NCBI GenBank assembly: GCA_944383405.1
Contig: CALWPL010000003.1
Coordinates: 62,001 to 126,000, forward strand
DNA length: 64,000 nucleotides
Direction of reading: 5' to 3'
Origin: an uncultured Clostridia bacterium
GTDB taxonomy: Bacteria > Bacillota > Clostridia > Christensenellales > UBA1242
Part shown: positions 1 to 12,000 of the stretch, piece after piece
Position numbering within the stretch: the first letter of the stretch is position 1
Layout: the number at the start of each line of letters is the position of its first letter
The notes under the pieces: model-generated
The model's database searches: none
Told to the model about the DNA's origin: nothing
The model's input: the letters and a program-made list of their open reading frames with translations, nothing else
Position numbers and translations under genes: made by a program

Positions 1-3000
1 ACTGCTGGTAATAGTACAAGCGTAGGAGCACTTGCTGGAGTTATAGTTGATAGTAATATTGCTAATATTTCTCTTGTTGCATGTGGTAATGGGTCAAGAA
101 GCGTTCTTGGAAACAATTATGTAGGTGGACTCGCTGGAATTATTACTGCAAGTAATTCAGGAAAGATTTATTACATTTCAAATATAAAATCAGATCTATC
201 AATCATGGGTGGTAATGGCGGAAACATTAATTCTTCGATAAAATCGTCATTTAGAACATGGTCAGAGATTGAGCCTATAAATATTTCAACTAGTGCGAGT
301 GGTGGAAATCTTAGATTGCACAATTTAAGCACAAATGTTTACTACGCAGGTGGTATTGCAGGCGTAATAGATTTAAGACAAGAGACTGAAGATGGTTCAA
401 CTGCTGTAATGACAGAGGAAAATGTAACTAATATTCATGTCGGAGAATTTGTTGAAAATACAAGCATTAATAGCATGTCAGGTAGCGCTAATGCTGATTA
501 TTCATCAGTTGTTGAAATACTATCAGATTATGCTGGCGGTTTGTTTGGGTTTATTGGAGAACAAACTTATGTTGCAAAATCTGAATTTATAGTTGATACA
601 GATAGTTCAATTTCTGGAGTACAAGTCGCTGGTGGTATTGCAGGTATTAATTTTGGAATGATTGCAAAATCTTATGTCTCTTACAACTCAGAAACTATTT
701 CAATGGTTGATGAGAGTTTGGTCGATTATGTCCAGGGATTGTCAGGTGTTGAAAGTCCTAATACCAACTTATTCTCACGGGATGAATCAACATATAGACC
801 AAGATATATTGGTGGAATTGTTGGAATAAATGCTGGTTCTAGTACAAGCGGATCAGGAAGCATTATTGATAGTTTCAACAGAGTCGATGTTAAGAATAGT
901 GGTTCTGTTGGTGTTGGTGGAATTGCTGGTGCAAGTTATATTGGCGAAATATCAAATGTTTATACAACCGCAAGTTTAATGGGTAATTTAAATTCAACTG
1001 AGACTGTTTATATTGGCGGTATAATAGGTAGAATTTTTGATAATGCAAATGAAGGATATTTTACAGATGTTGCATCAGGAGAGAAAACATTACAGTTAAG
1101 CAACATGGTTGCATTAAATGCATGGGATGCAAGTGATTTTAATGATTTATTTGACTATGTAAATAATAAGAATGGTCTTATTGGTGCTTTGTATGGTTAT
1201 TATGAAAACCAAAAAGCAGAAGGAAATATGGGTATTGTTAGACTTGATCAAGGGGCACATGTGTATTTCCAAAAATATTTGCTTGAAAATTATGAGAATT
1301 CATATATTTCTTCTGTTGGTATTGATCAGGAATTTGATATAAATGACTATATAGAGCAAGAAGAACAAGGGAATGTATCTTATATAAGATTATGGGGTGC
1401 TGAAAGCAATGAAAATCTTTCAAGTTCAAGATTCTATGACGAATATTTAGCATCTTATCTTTCAACTTCGCAAGAGTTTACAATTGATCCTCAGGATTAC
1501 ATGGCTTTATTTAGCGACATTGATAGTGTTGATGCAATGCAACTTAGGGGCGCTTATTTTAGTTCTCTTAGATGGTCAAGGGTTGTTTGGAGATATGAAG
1601 CAAGTGATATTCTTCCAATACTTGATTATGGCTATGAATCTTCAATTGTTAGAATATATACAGCAGAACAATTTATAGAAGAATTGTCAACAAGAAGCAA
1701 TTCTGATATGACATATCTTGTTATGAATGATATTGATTTTAGTGGTATCGATATTAGTCCAATTACTACTACATTCAGTGGAAGGCTTACAGGTAACGAT
1801 ATTGTTTATGAAGTTAATGGTAAAACATATACAAGAAATCCAATACTATTTAATTTAAAGTTTGAAGCAGTTGATAGAGAAATTTCAAGTTATGCTTTAT
1901 TTGAAACAACTAGCAATGCAACAATTTCTAACTTGAATTTTGTTGTATCAGATTATAATGTTACATTTGATGTCAATGTTGCAGGAGAAACAAGGGCTTC
2001 AATCATTGTGGCAAATGGTGAAAATGTAACTTTAAGCAATGTTAATATTTATGGTTCACTTCTTGACAGAGTTTCAAAAGTTTCTACTAATAGTTCATAC
2101 GCAACTAGTTTACAAAATGAAGAATATTCTGTATCGCAAGGTGTTTCATATAATGATTCGAATGTAATTGATGATATTAGCGATGTCTCATTCTTAAAAC
2201 TTGCAAGATGGTCAACTGGTTCATCATCAAATACACCAGATAACATTTATACATTTGTGTTAGACAAAAATATTGACGATATGTTTAGGCTTGAATCTAT
2301 TTACAATAGAGAATCAGGAGAAACATATACTGATGTTCCAGACGAAGTTGTTGAAGTTGTTGAAGGTAGTAATATAATTACAAATGCTTCTACTTTTGGT
2401 GGTTTGGTGGCAACAACAAATGAAAGTACTTTAACAATTGAAAATAGTGGAACAAATTTAGAAATTTCAGTTGTTTATAATAAGAATGTTACAAATAGTT
2501 ATATTGGTTCTCTTGTAGGTTCTGGTAGAGGATATATTAGGAATACATCATCGCAATCACATATAGATGTTCAATCTTCAACTCAAAGTGGAAGTGTAGA
2601 TGTTACAAATCTTTATGTTGGAAGTGTAGCGGGATATTTCCAAGGCGAAATAGCAAATTCTTATCTTGAAGAAGCAAAGATTATTGTTGGCGGACAAAAA
2701 CTTAATGATAGGCAAGATGCATACTTTGTTGTAAACAGACCTTCTGCAAATGGTGTAGGTGGAGCATATATTGGAGGTGTTGTTGGTTCAATAGGTAGTT
2801 ATGTGTCTGGAAATTCTTATAATAGTGGTAGATTAGAGAATGTTTACATTTATGATTTAACTATTGAGACCTTTATAAAAGGGCAAGCATTTGTTGCTGG
2901 CGGGGTAGCAAGAAATCAAGCAACTCTCTCAGATGTTTATATTAGGCAGTCAAGTACTGAGAATATTGGAGGAAGCCAAAATGAAGGAAGGTCAGTTGGT

Positions 3001-6000
3001 GGCATAACTGTACACTTGAATGATAACACTGCAACATATAATATTGGTGGGGTTATTGCTGAGAATTCTACTTCAACAATTACAAATGTTTATTCAAATA
3101 TAGATATAAATATTGAAGCAACTGCTTATCATACTTTATATGTAGGTGGTATTGTTGCTCAATCAACAGCAACGCTTATAGCAGAGAATTTGGTTAGTGA
3201 TGCAGAAATAATTGAGATGACAAAAAATGCAACCATAAATAGTGATAATGAAGAACATATTGAATTAGATACTTTATATATTGGTGGAGTTATTGCTTGT
3301 GGAACAAATATTGAACTATATAATGTTATTTCAACTGTTGACATAATTTCAGATCAAGAAAGGTCAATGTATATTGGTGGAGTTATAGGTTCATCGGCGA
3401 TTGTGTCAGTTGCAAATGTTATTGTTCTTGGAGATATAACTCTAAGAGAAGGTAAAGGTGTTTCAAGTTCATATTTCTATTTAGATGGAGAAAATTATTA
3501 TATAGGTGGACTTATTGGTCAGGTTTATAGTAGTTTTACTGTTACTGGAGATAGAACAGGAGAAGATGTGCTTGTTGCTTCGACAATAAGAGATTATGCA
3601 ATAGCACAAAAATTAAGTTTAAATATGGGTAGCGTAATTGGTGGAGATACGCAATCAATCTCTTATAACGGAGATTTAACAAGAGTGTTCTTCAATGAAA
3701 ATATTTCTCTTGTATCAAATGATAATACTTATAATTTAGCAAGTTTAACAAGTGGCACTATACCTGTTGGAGTAAATGATTTTACTGCATTGGCTCAATC
3801 TCAAATGGCAAATAAATTTAGTGAGATTTTTGACCTATTTGTTTATAACAGTAACACAACTGTTCAACAATTAGATACAGTAAAGAGATATGAAGGTGTT
3901 TATTCAACTTTATATAGTGATTACTATATGGAAGATGGCACTTTCCTTCAAGGAAGTAAATTAAATCCAAAGGTGTTTACAAATGGGATCTCATTACTTA
4001 ATAATGAATATTATGTTATGAATTCAGATATTAATATTTCAGTATCTGGTCAGAATTATGGAATTGCTTCTACTGGGACAAATTGGGTTCTCAATGCTCA
4101 GGGGTATTCAATAAATGCAAAGAATGGGAATACAACAATACCTGTTTTCAATGAAATTGGAAGAGGCTCTGCTGTATCCGGACTTATGGTAGTAATAAAC
4201 CAGGATGGGCAAAATCCTGTTGGGAATGAGTTTACTGGAATAGCAAATATAAATAATGGATTCTTGTTCTCCTGTGGAGTAAGTGGAGAAATTAAAGGCG
4301 CAGAAGGTGGGCATGCTGTACAAGCGGTAAGTTCGCTTGTGTTTGAAAATTATGGCGTTATTAACAGGTGTTTTAGCACGGCTAATATTACCGGAGACTC
4401 AGGTGCAGGACTTGTATTATACAATGGTAGAAATGATGTTGAACATATTGGAAATATTTATGATTCGTACTATACAGGTTCTATTACTGCTATTTCACAA
4501 AGTGCATCATCAAGTGTATTTACTGGAATGGTTTATAGAAGTGATTATGGTGTTATTTCAAACTCCTATTCAATGGCAGATATTGAAGTCGCATCGGTAA
4601 ACTATGGTAGTATTTATCCTATCGTGGACTTTTCATCAACACAGTCAGGGGAAGGTCAGACTACTAGACAAAACATATATAGAACATACTATGACTATGT
4701 AGCATATCTTGGAAATAATGAGGGCGTTAGTATAAATGATATTCGTGCTTTAAGTTTAGAAAATGCTTCATATGTTACACAAGGTGGAATTTATGTTTGG
4801 ACTACAACTTTCTCAGGAGATATGAGTATTGATAGTAGTGTAAAAGTAACTGATATTCTTCAAACAAATTGGGTTGGGCTAAGCAATATGAACAAACTTG
4901 TTGAGAGTTTTGTAAATATTAGTCAAGATGATAGTAAAAATATTGATAATACTTGGTTTAACTTTGGATATGTAACAAAAGACTTGCAGAATATTTTTGT
5001 TAATTCTTCAACTGATGATGTTTCTACAAATACAAAGAGATATTTCTCAATGTTATATTCAGGTAATGGGCTTGCGGGTTATGAAAATACTGAGAGTCCA
5101 ACTCCAACTCAAACTAGTGGATTTGTTGACATGCCATACAGTATTAAGCATGGTGGATTACTAGATATGCTAGTTACTGAAAATTGCAGAGAAGAAATTC
5201 CAATATATAGATATTATATGTTTACAAGAAATATAAACTTGATAAAGTATCAAGATGTTACTTATTGGTCAGAAAATTGGGATAAAATCAATGCAAAATT
5301 TGTAGGAAGTCTGGACGGAAGGGGAAGGACAGTTTCAAATATGTTCTCAACCTATGGATTAGTTAGGGCTATTCCTAACCTTGAAAATTCTCCAAATGAA
5401 GTTTCTCGTCCAATAGAAGTTAAAAATATAGTATTTAATAATTGTATTTCTAAGACTGGTCTTGTTGCTGGGTATTTTGCATCAGGTAGTACAGTTGTAA
5501 ATTCTATTAGTAATATTACTGTTGATGGTACTGGTGGTGGAAATTATGTTTACAATGGAGATTTGAAAGATACTCTTACAGAAGAAAAATTAAAGAAATA
5601 TAATATTACTGGCGATAGTAACAACATGATTGAAAAGGTAATTACAGACATATCAATTAGGGATAATGACCCACTTGTTGTTAAATTTGGTAGCAACTTT
5701 GTTTATAGTAATACTGATTCCCAAACATCTTTTGCTGGTGGGCTTGTAGGCTTAATGGCAGGGGGGTTGATAACCAATATAACAATAAATGGATTAACCG
5801 TTATGTCTTATGACCAAATTTCAAAAAATGATAGCAATATGTTAGAATTAACTAATGATGTAAGTTATATTGGTGGTATAGTTGGCATAATGACAGGAGG
5901 CACAATAGCTGCTAGCACTAATACAAGTACAACAAGAAACATTGAAGCAGGAGAAATTAAATTAACACAACTTATAGTAGCGTCTAGTTTAAATTATGAT

Positions 6001-9000
6001 AAAAAGGTTCAAACTTTCTCGTATGTTGGTGGTGTTGCAGGTCTTGTTGTTAGAAATTCTAATATGGTTCCAACAATTAGCGATGTTTCAATTGGAACCC
6101 TAAATCAATCTCAAGATTCTAATAATAATCCTGTTACTATTTATGGAATGTATTCAGTGGGTGGAGTTGCTGGGCTTTTAGATGGTGGAGTAATATCAAA
6201 TTGCGATTATAATATTTCAACTGGTAGTTCTGATGAAACTAGTGGAATAAAGATAGGATATGCCTATTGGGGCACAGGTACAGATAATAAAAAAGAAGTT
6301 CATGTGAGAGACTTTACTACATTGCCTAAAGAGACTATTGAAGGTTATGAAGCACCAACAGATAATTTAAGTGATATGTTTATTACTGAAGTATATCTTG
6401 GTGGTATTTCAGGGATAATGAGTTCGGGAATAATTAGTCAAAGCGATTTTACTAGTGGGGCAACTATATCTCTATATCCAAACCATTTGTCAGGGTTATA
6501 TTCTATAATTGTTGGTGGTATAGTAGGAGATATATATAAAATTGGAAGCGATACCTTAAGAATAGAAGATTGTAGATTCTGTGGACAAATAACATTAAAA
6601 ACCCCTCAAGAAGGTATTGTAGGTGGCATAGTCGGTCGAATGAGAGGTGGGGATATAGTAAACTGCATTTCAGGACGAGACAGAAATAATAATCTAACTA
6701 CCTCAGAGGTAAAGGCTTTAATTGGAGATCCAATCGTTCAATCTTATAGTGATTATTCTATTCCTGATACAGAGGAAATGAGAAAAGAATATGCAGAAAT
6801 TGGAGACCAAATAGCAAATTTATTTAATTACAGTCAATTATGGCATGATCGTACAAATCTTAGGTTAGACGAATTATTATATAGTTGGATAGGTCATGAG
6901 ACAGATTATACTAATCTCGGAATAAACCATTTCTATCAATATGTTAATAGGTTTAATGTTGCTACAGAAGGTTATAGTGTGGCAGGTGGTTTAGTTGGAA
7001 GAATGATTTATGGTAATCTTCAAGGAGATGAAGGGCAAGAAGATGGAAACAATCTTGCTGATAACAATGCATCAGTTTTTTCAAATTATTCGGCTGGTGG
7101 AATTGTAGGAGAAATATTAAACTTAAAGAGTGCTGGGTTTAAAACAAGTTCAATTTCAAACATGAGAAATGAAGGCAGTATTTACGCAGTTGGCACTATT
7201 GTATATAATATCGAAACAGATTTTGGTGCAGAAGCAAGAATTATTGGGGAGTCTAGTTGGAAACAATTATTTGATATTGTTAAGGGACTATCGGGAGATG
7301 CTGGTGCTAATTTTGATGTTAAATTATTACTTGATGGTGCTGCTACATTTTCAACGGCACTTGCAGGTGGAATTGTTGGATATGTTATGGCAAATGGAAA
7401 TCCAGGAGGCTCAAGCCCAGTTGTTACTATTTCTGATTGTTCATCGTCAGGAGAGATTGGTTCTCCACTTGCGACGGCAAGCGGTGGTATTGCAGGACTA
7501 GTTTCTAATAGTTCTGGTAAAAATGACAAACAGGTATTAATTACAAATTGTAGTTCAACAGCATCTTTAAAAGGATATATTGTAAGGTCATTTGCAGGTG
7601 GGATTGTAGGATATCTTGATGTTGGAACAATTACTGATTGTGTTTATAGTGGGACTGTGATGACTGAACTTCAAAAAATAATAGATGGAACGGGACAAGG
7701 TGAAATTGGTGATCAGATTATGAATCTCATTAAGGATACGGCGCATTTCTTAATAGGGATTCCGAATGTTGCAGGTGGAATTGTAGGGTATGTACAAAAT
7801 GGTATAATTGCAGATTGTAATACCAGCACTCTTGGACTTGTACTTGGTATGCGTGTTGCAGGAGGTATAGTTGGTGTTGCAGCGGGGGGAACTTATTCTT
7901 CAAATTCTGTAATGTATAATAATGGTTTTGTAATTGCCTTATATGGTATTGCGGGTGGAATATTTGGAACAGTTGCAGGAAGAAATGTTCAAATTAATTC
8001 TTTTGGAGACGATTTAAGTCTAGTAAGACTTATTGAAATTGTTTTGGATATTAATAAGCAAGGTAGTGGGTCAAGTGGTGAAACAGACGGAACTCAGAAA
8101 GGGGCTGAAGAAGATCCTGACGATTATGTAGGTTTTATTGAAGAGACTTTTGGACCGGGTAGTGGAGTAATGCTTAATGGTCCACTTGGAATTGTTGTTG
8201 GATATGTGTCTGGCGGTATAGTTGGATATTATGATGATTCTTATTATGATAGACTTCATGGGCTTATAAATCTTGGCAGAGTCTATTCTAGTATGCTTTT
8301 GATTATTTCATCAGGTTATGTAATAGATGGTATGCAAAATTTGCTCGATAAGATTCAAAATACTTTTATTGAGATTGGAGATAATTTAAACATAGAAGGT
8401 ATAAGTCAAAAACTTGACGATGTCGTTAAAACAGTAGCAGATGCTTTGAGAGAATTTGGTATTAGTTTTGGAGCGGGTCTTACAGTAGATGATGAAACAT
8501 TGCCTCTAATTGAATTTGGTGCAACTTCAAACATACTTGGGTGCTTTGATTTTGGATTTGATTTAGATGATTTTACATTTGGCTTTGACAGAGTAATAAG
8601 CAAAATGGATCATCAAGAAATTTCATTTAGAGATTACTTAAATAATATAGTTGTCAACAAGTATGATTGGATTAATGAATGGGAAATTAATTCAGATAAT
8701 GCATTACCACATGGATTAAGAGCAACGGAAAATATTTGTGAAATAGGCGATGACTACTTTGATGAATTAGTTGATATTGATGATAGCAGTAATAATATAG
8801 AAAATATTGAGTTGAACGACCCAAGAGTACCAGCGGGCAGAGGGTCAAATGGCGGTATAGTTGGTTTTATTAGTGGAACTAGTGATGTTGAAATTAGTTT
8901 AACAATTAATTATGGAATTGAATTTCCAAATATGGACGGACTTGGGGCATTTTTAAGTCCAGCAATTGGATCTTCAGGTATTTCAGGGGGTATTGTTGGT

Positions 9001-12000
9001 ACAGCAATTGCTGGAGCAACTATTACATCTTCATTTAACTTTATTCCTGTTATTGGTAGGACATCAGGTGGTATAGTTGGATATGCAGGCAGTGATAGCG
9101 TACAAGTTGTATCTGTTGACCCAAATCAAACTCTTGGTGGACAATCATTACTTCAACTTGTTGCTAGCCTTGCAACAAAAGAAACAATGTGGGGTCAAGT
9201 TGGAAATTTTGCGAAAGTAAATGGCGCTATTTATGCAGGTGGAATTATTGGATATTCTAATGGAGCAAATGTAAATACAAAACAAATTGAAAGTCTACTT
9301 AGTGCACATGAAATAGGTGGGTATTATGAATGGAATGGGACTGTTCATGCAAGCGAAACATGGTTTGAAACGCCAGATTTTGCTGACTGGTCAATATTCC
9401 AAGTGGTCAATTCAGGTTCAGTATTTAGTGATAGATATAGTGGTGGAATAGTAGGGTACATGGATAGTGGAACAAGTATTTATCTTGCACACACTTCTGC
9501 TTCACCTTTAACCTCTCTTGGTAATTTAAGTGCTCTTTGGGATTTCTTTACAGGTGGAGAGACTGAATTAATTATTGTTGGAAGTATTTCTGGTGGGATA
9601 TCAGGATATATGAGTAGTGGATATATTTCTGGAACATGTTATGTTGGAGGAACTACAAGTGTCGAGATTCTTGGTCAGGTCAATAAAGTTCTTTTACAAA
9701 ACACTGTTAGAATAGGGGCTATATATTATAAGCCAGAAGGAGAGAATTCTTCATATAGTTATGGTGGTTATGCTGGTGGTGTAGTTGGAATGATGAGAGG
9801 TGGAAGAATTGGTGGTAAAGGCAGCGGGGCAGATAGTGATGTTATAGTTCAAGTTCAAGTAAATGATTCAGTAAAATTTGGATATTCAGATAATCATATT
9901 TCTCCATATGTTGGTGGTGCAATTGGTTTCTACGATCAAGGGCAAGGCGGAACTGAGGATTATTTAAATTATGTTAATATTAATGTTGATTGTACTGTGT
10001 CAAATGGAAAGTTTACTGGTGGCTTATTTGGAAGATTAAATGATGGGGCAGTTATTGATTTTACAAACAATAGGGACAACTCAAGTGGTTCAGATAATCC
10101 TGATGAGGGAACTATTGTTAGTAAAATAATTGTTCAAGGTGTTTCAGAAAACATGGAAGTTAGGGGAGTTTCTGGAACAATTGCTGGTGGTATTGTTGGA
10201 AGTCTTAAAAATGGAACAGTGAAAAATGTTATATCTACCATTAAAGTAACAGGCGAAACAAACGCAACAATTGGTGGTATTGTTGGCTCGATGATTGATG
10301 GTACTATACAAGATGTTATGGTGGCTCAGATTAATCTTGAAGATGGTAAAATTCTTTATGGTGGAGAAGAAACCTTAATTACTGTTGATTCAGCGGCAGA
10401 TGGAGAAAAGAAGGGTACAACTGGCGGTATTGTTGGAGAGATGAACTTTACAGAAGATTCAAAACCTTCTTCTATCTCAGGAGTTGTTAATTTTGCTAAT
10501 ATTTCAGGTGGCGTTTATTCAGGTGGTATAGTAGGTACGCTTACTGGTGGGAAAATGGAAAATGTTTATGCGCTTGGAAATGTAGAGGATGCAAATTATA
10601 GTGGTGGATTAGTTGGTAATTTGGGAGAAAAGGCAGAAATATCAAGCGGTGTTGTTGGAGAATTTGAAGATTTTAGGGTTTATTTAGATAAACTTGGTCT
10701 TGGTATTATGCTTGAGACTGCAACATTTGATGTAACATTAAGTGGAATTAACGCAGTAGGTGGACTTGTTGGATATTCGTCAGGAAAAGTTTTAGGCGGA
10801 TTTGTTTCAAATGAAAATGTAACTATTCAGACGGCTGAAAAGAAAATAGAAATTCCTGATATTCCTGATATTCCTGGATTACCTGGGCAAACTGAAGATG
10901 AAGATACAAAAGAACTTGATGGTTATGTAGGCGGAATTGTAGGCGAAATGGCTGGTGGACAAATTGGGGAAAAGATAGATGAAAAAACTGAATCAAGCAG
11001 TAGTGAAGCAAAATATCCTATTGCGTCTGATGTAACAGGAAATATAGTTGGCGGACTTGTAGGGTATATGCATGGCGGGACTATTTATTCAGGTAAATCT
11101 GGCAATGTTACAGTTAATGAAGGTGGTATGTATGGTGGCGGACTTATAGGAAGAATGGCTGGAGATAGTGCTAAGGTTTCTGGTGGATTTACAAGCGAAG
11201 AAGATGATGATTATACTGATATAACTGTAACTGCTGTAAGTGCAGGTTCTGAAATGGAAGGCCCAGCGCTTGGCGGATTAGTAGGATTATATGAAGCAGG
11301 TTCATTTGAAAATTCGATAACAGGGCTTCCTGTTAGTGGTGGTATGTATGGTGGCGGTATTATAGGTCATATGGCAAGTGGAGAAATAACAAGTGGTTGG
11401 AATGTAACCACATCTACTGTCGAAGGACAATATGCTGGTGGACTTGTTGGAAGATGGTCTGGAGGTAGAATAGGTATTCATCTTCCTAATGGGATGGAAA
11501 TCACAGGCGGTATTGCTGCTGGTGGACTTGTTGGACTTGCAAGTGGAGTAGATGATGACACAACTTCAAGACTTGATTTGGAATCTTACCAAAATATTTC
11601 AAAGGATAATGAGAATGATTTAATTATTAAAGGCGAAAGTGCAGGTGGCTTTATAGGTGCGACATACAATGTGGAATTGCATATGCCAGTATCATTAACT
11701 GCAAATGGAAAAATTGAAGGTAGTTATGTTGGTGGGGTTATAGGATATAACCAAAACTCAAAAGTAGGTGGAGAAAGTTCAGATTTGCTGCATGAAGTTT
11801 ATTTATCATTTGCTCAAGCTGACATGAAAGGGGTAACTGAGGCAGCTAAACCAACATCTTCATTTGGTGGAGTAATTGGATATAATGATTCTAGTTCAGT
11901 ATTTTATATAACTATACCAGAGAACAAGAGTATTGAGCTTACAATCAATTCACAATCTGGTGCGAGATTTAATGTTGGTAGTATAGTGGGATATGATTAT

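Noticed and set aside
7182..7529. Overlapping frames of about 110 codons on both strands within the first giant gene
   Set aside because: Repeat-rich codon patterns keep other frames open; no start signals and no sensible product.
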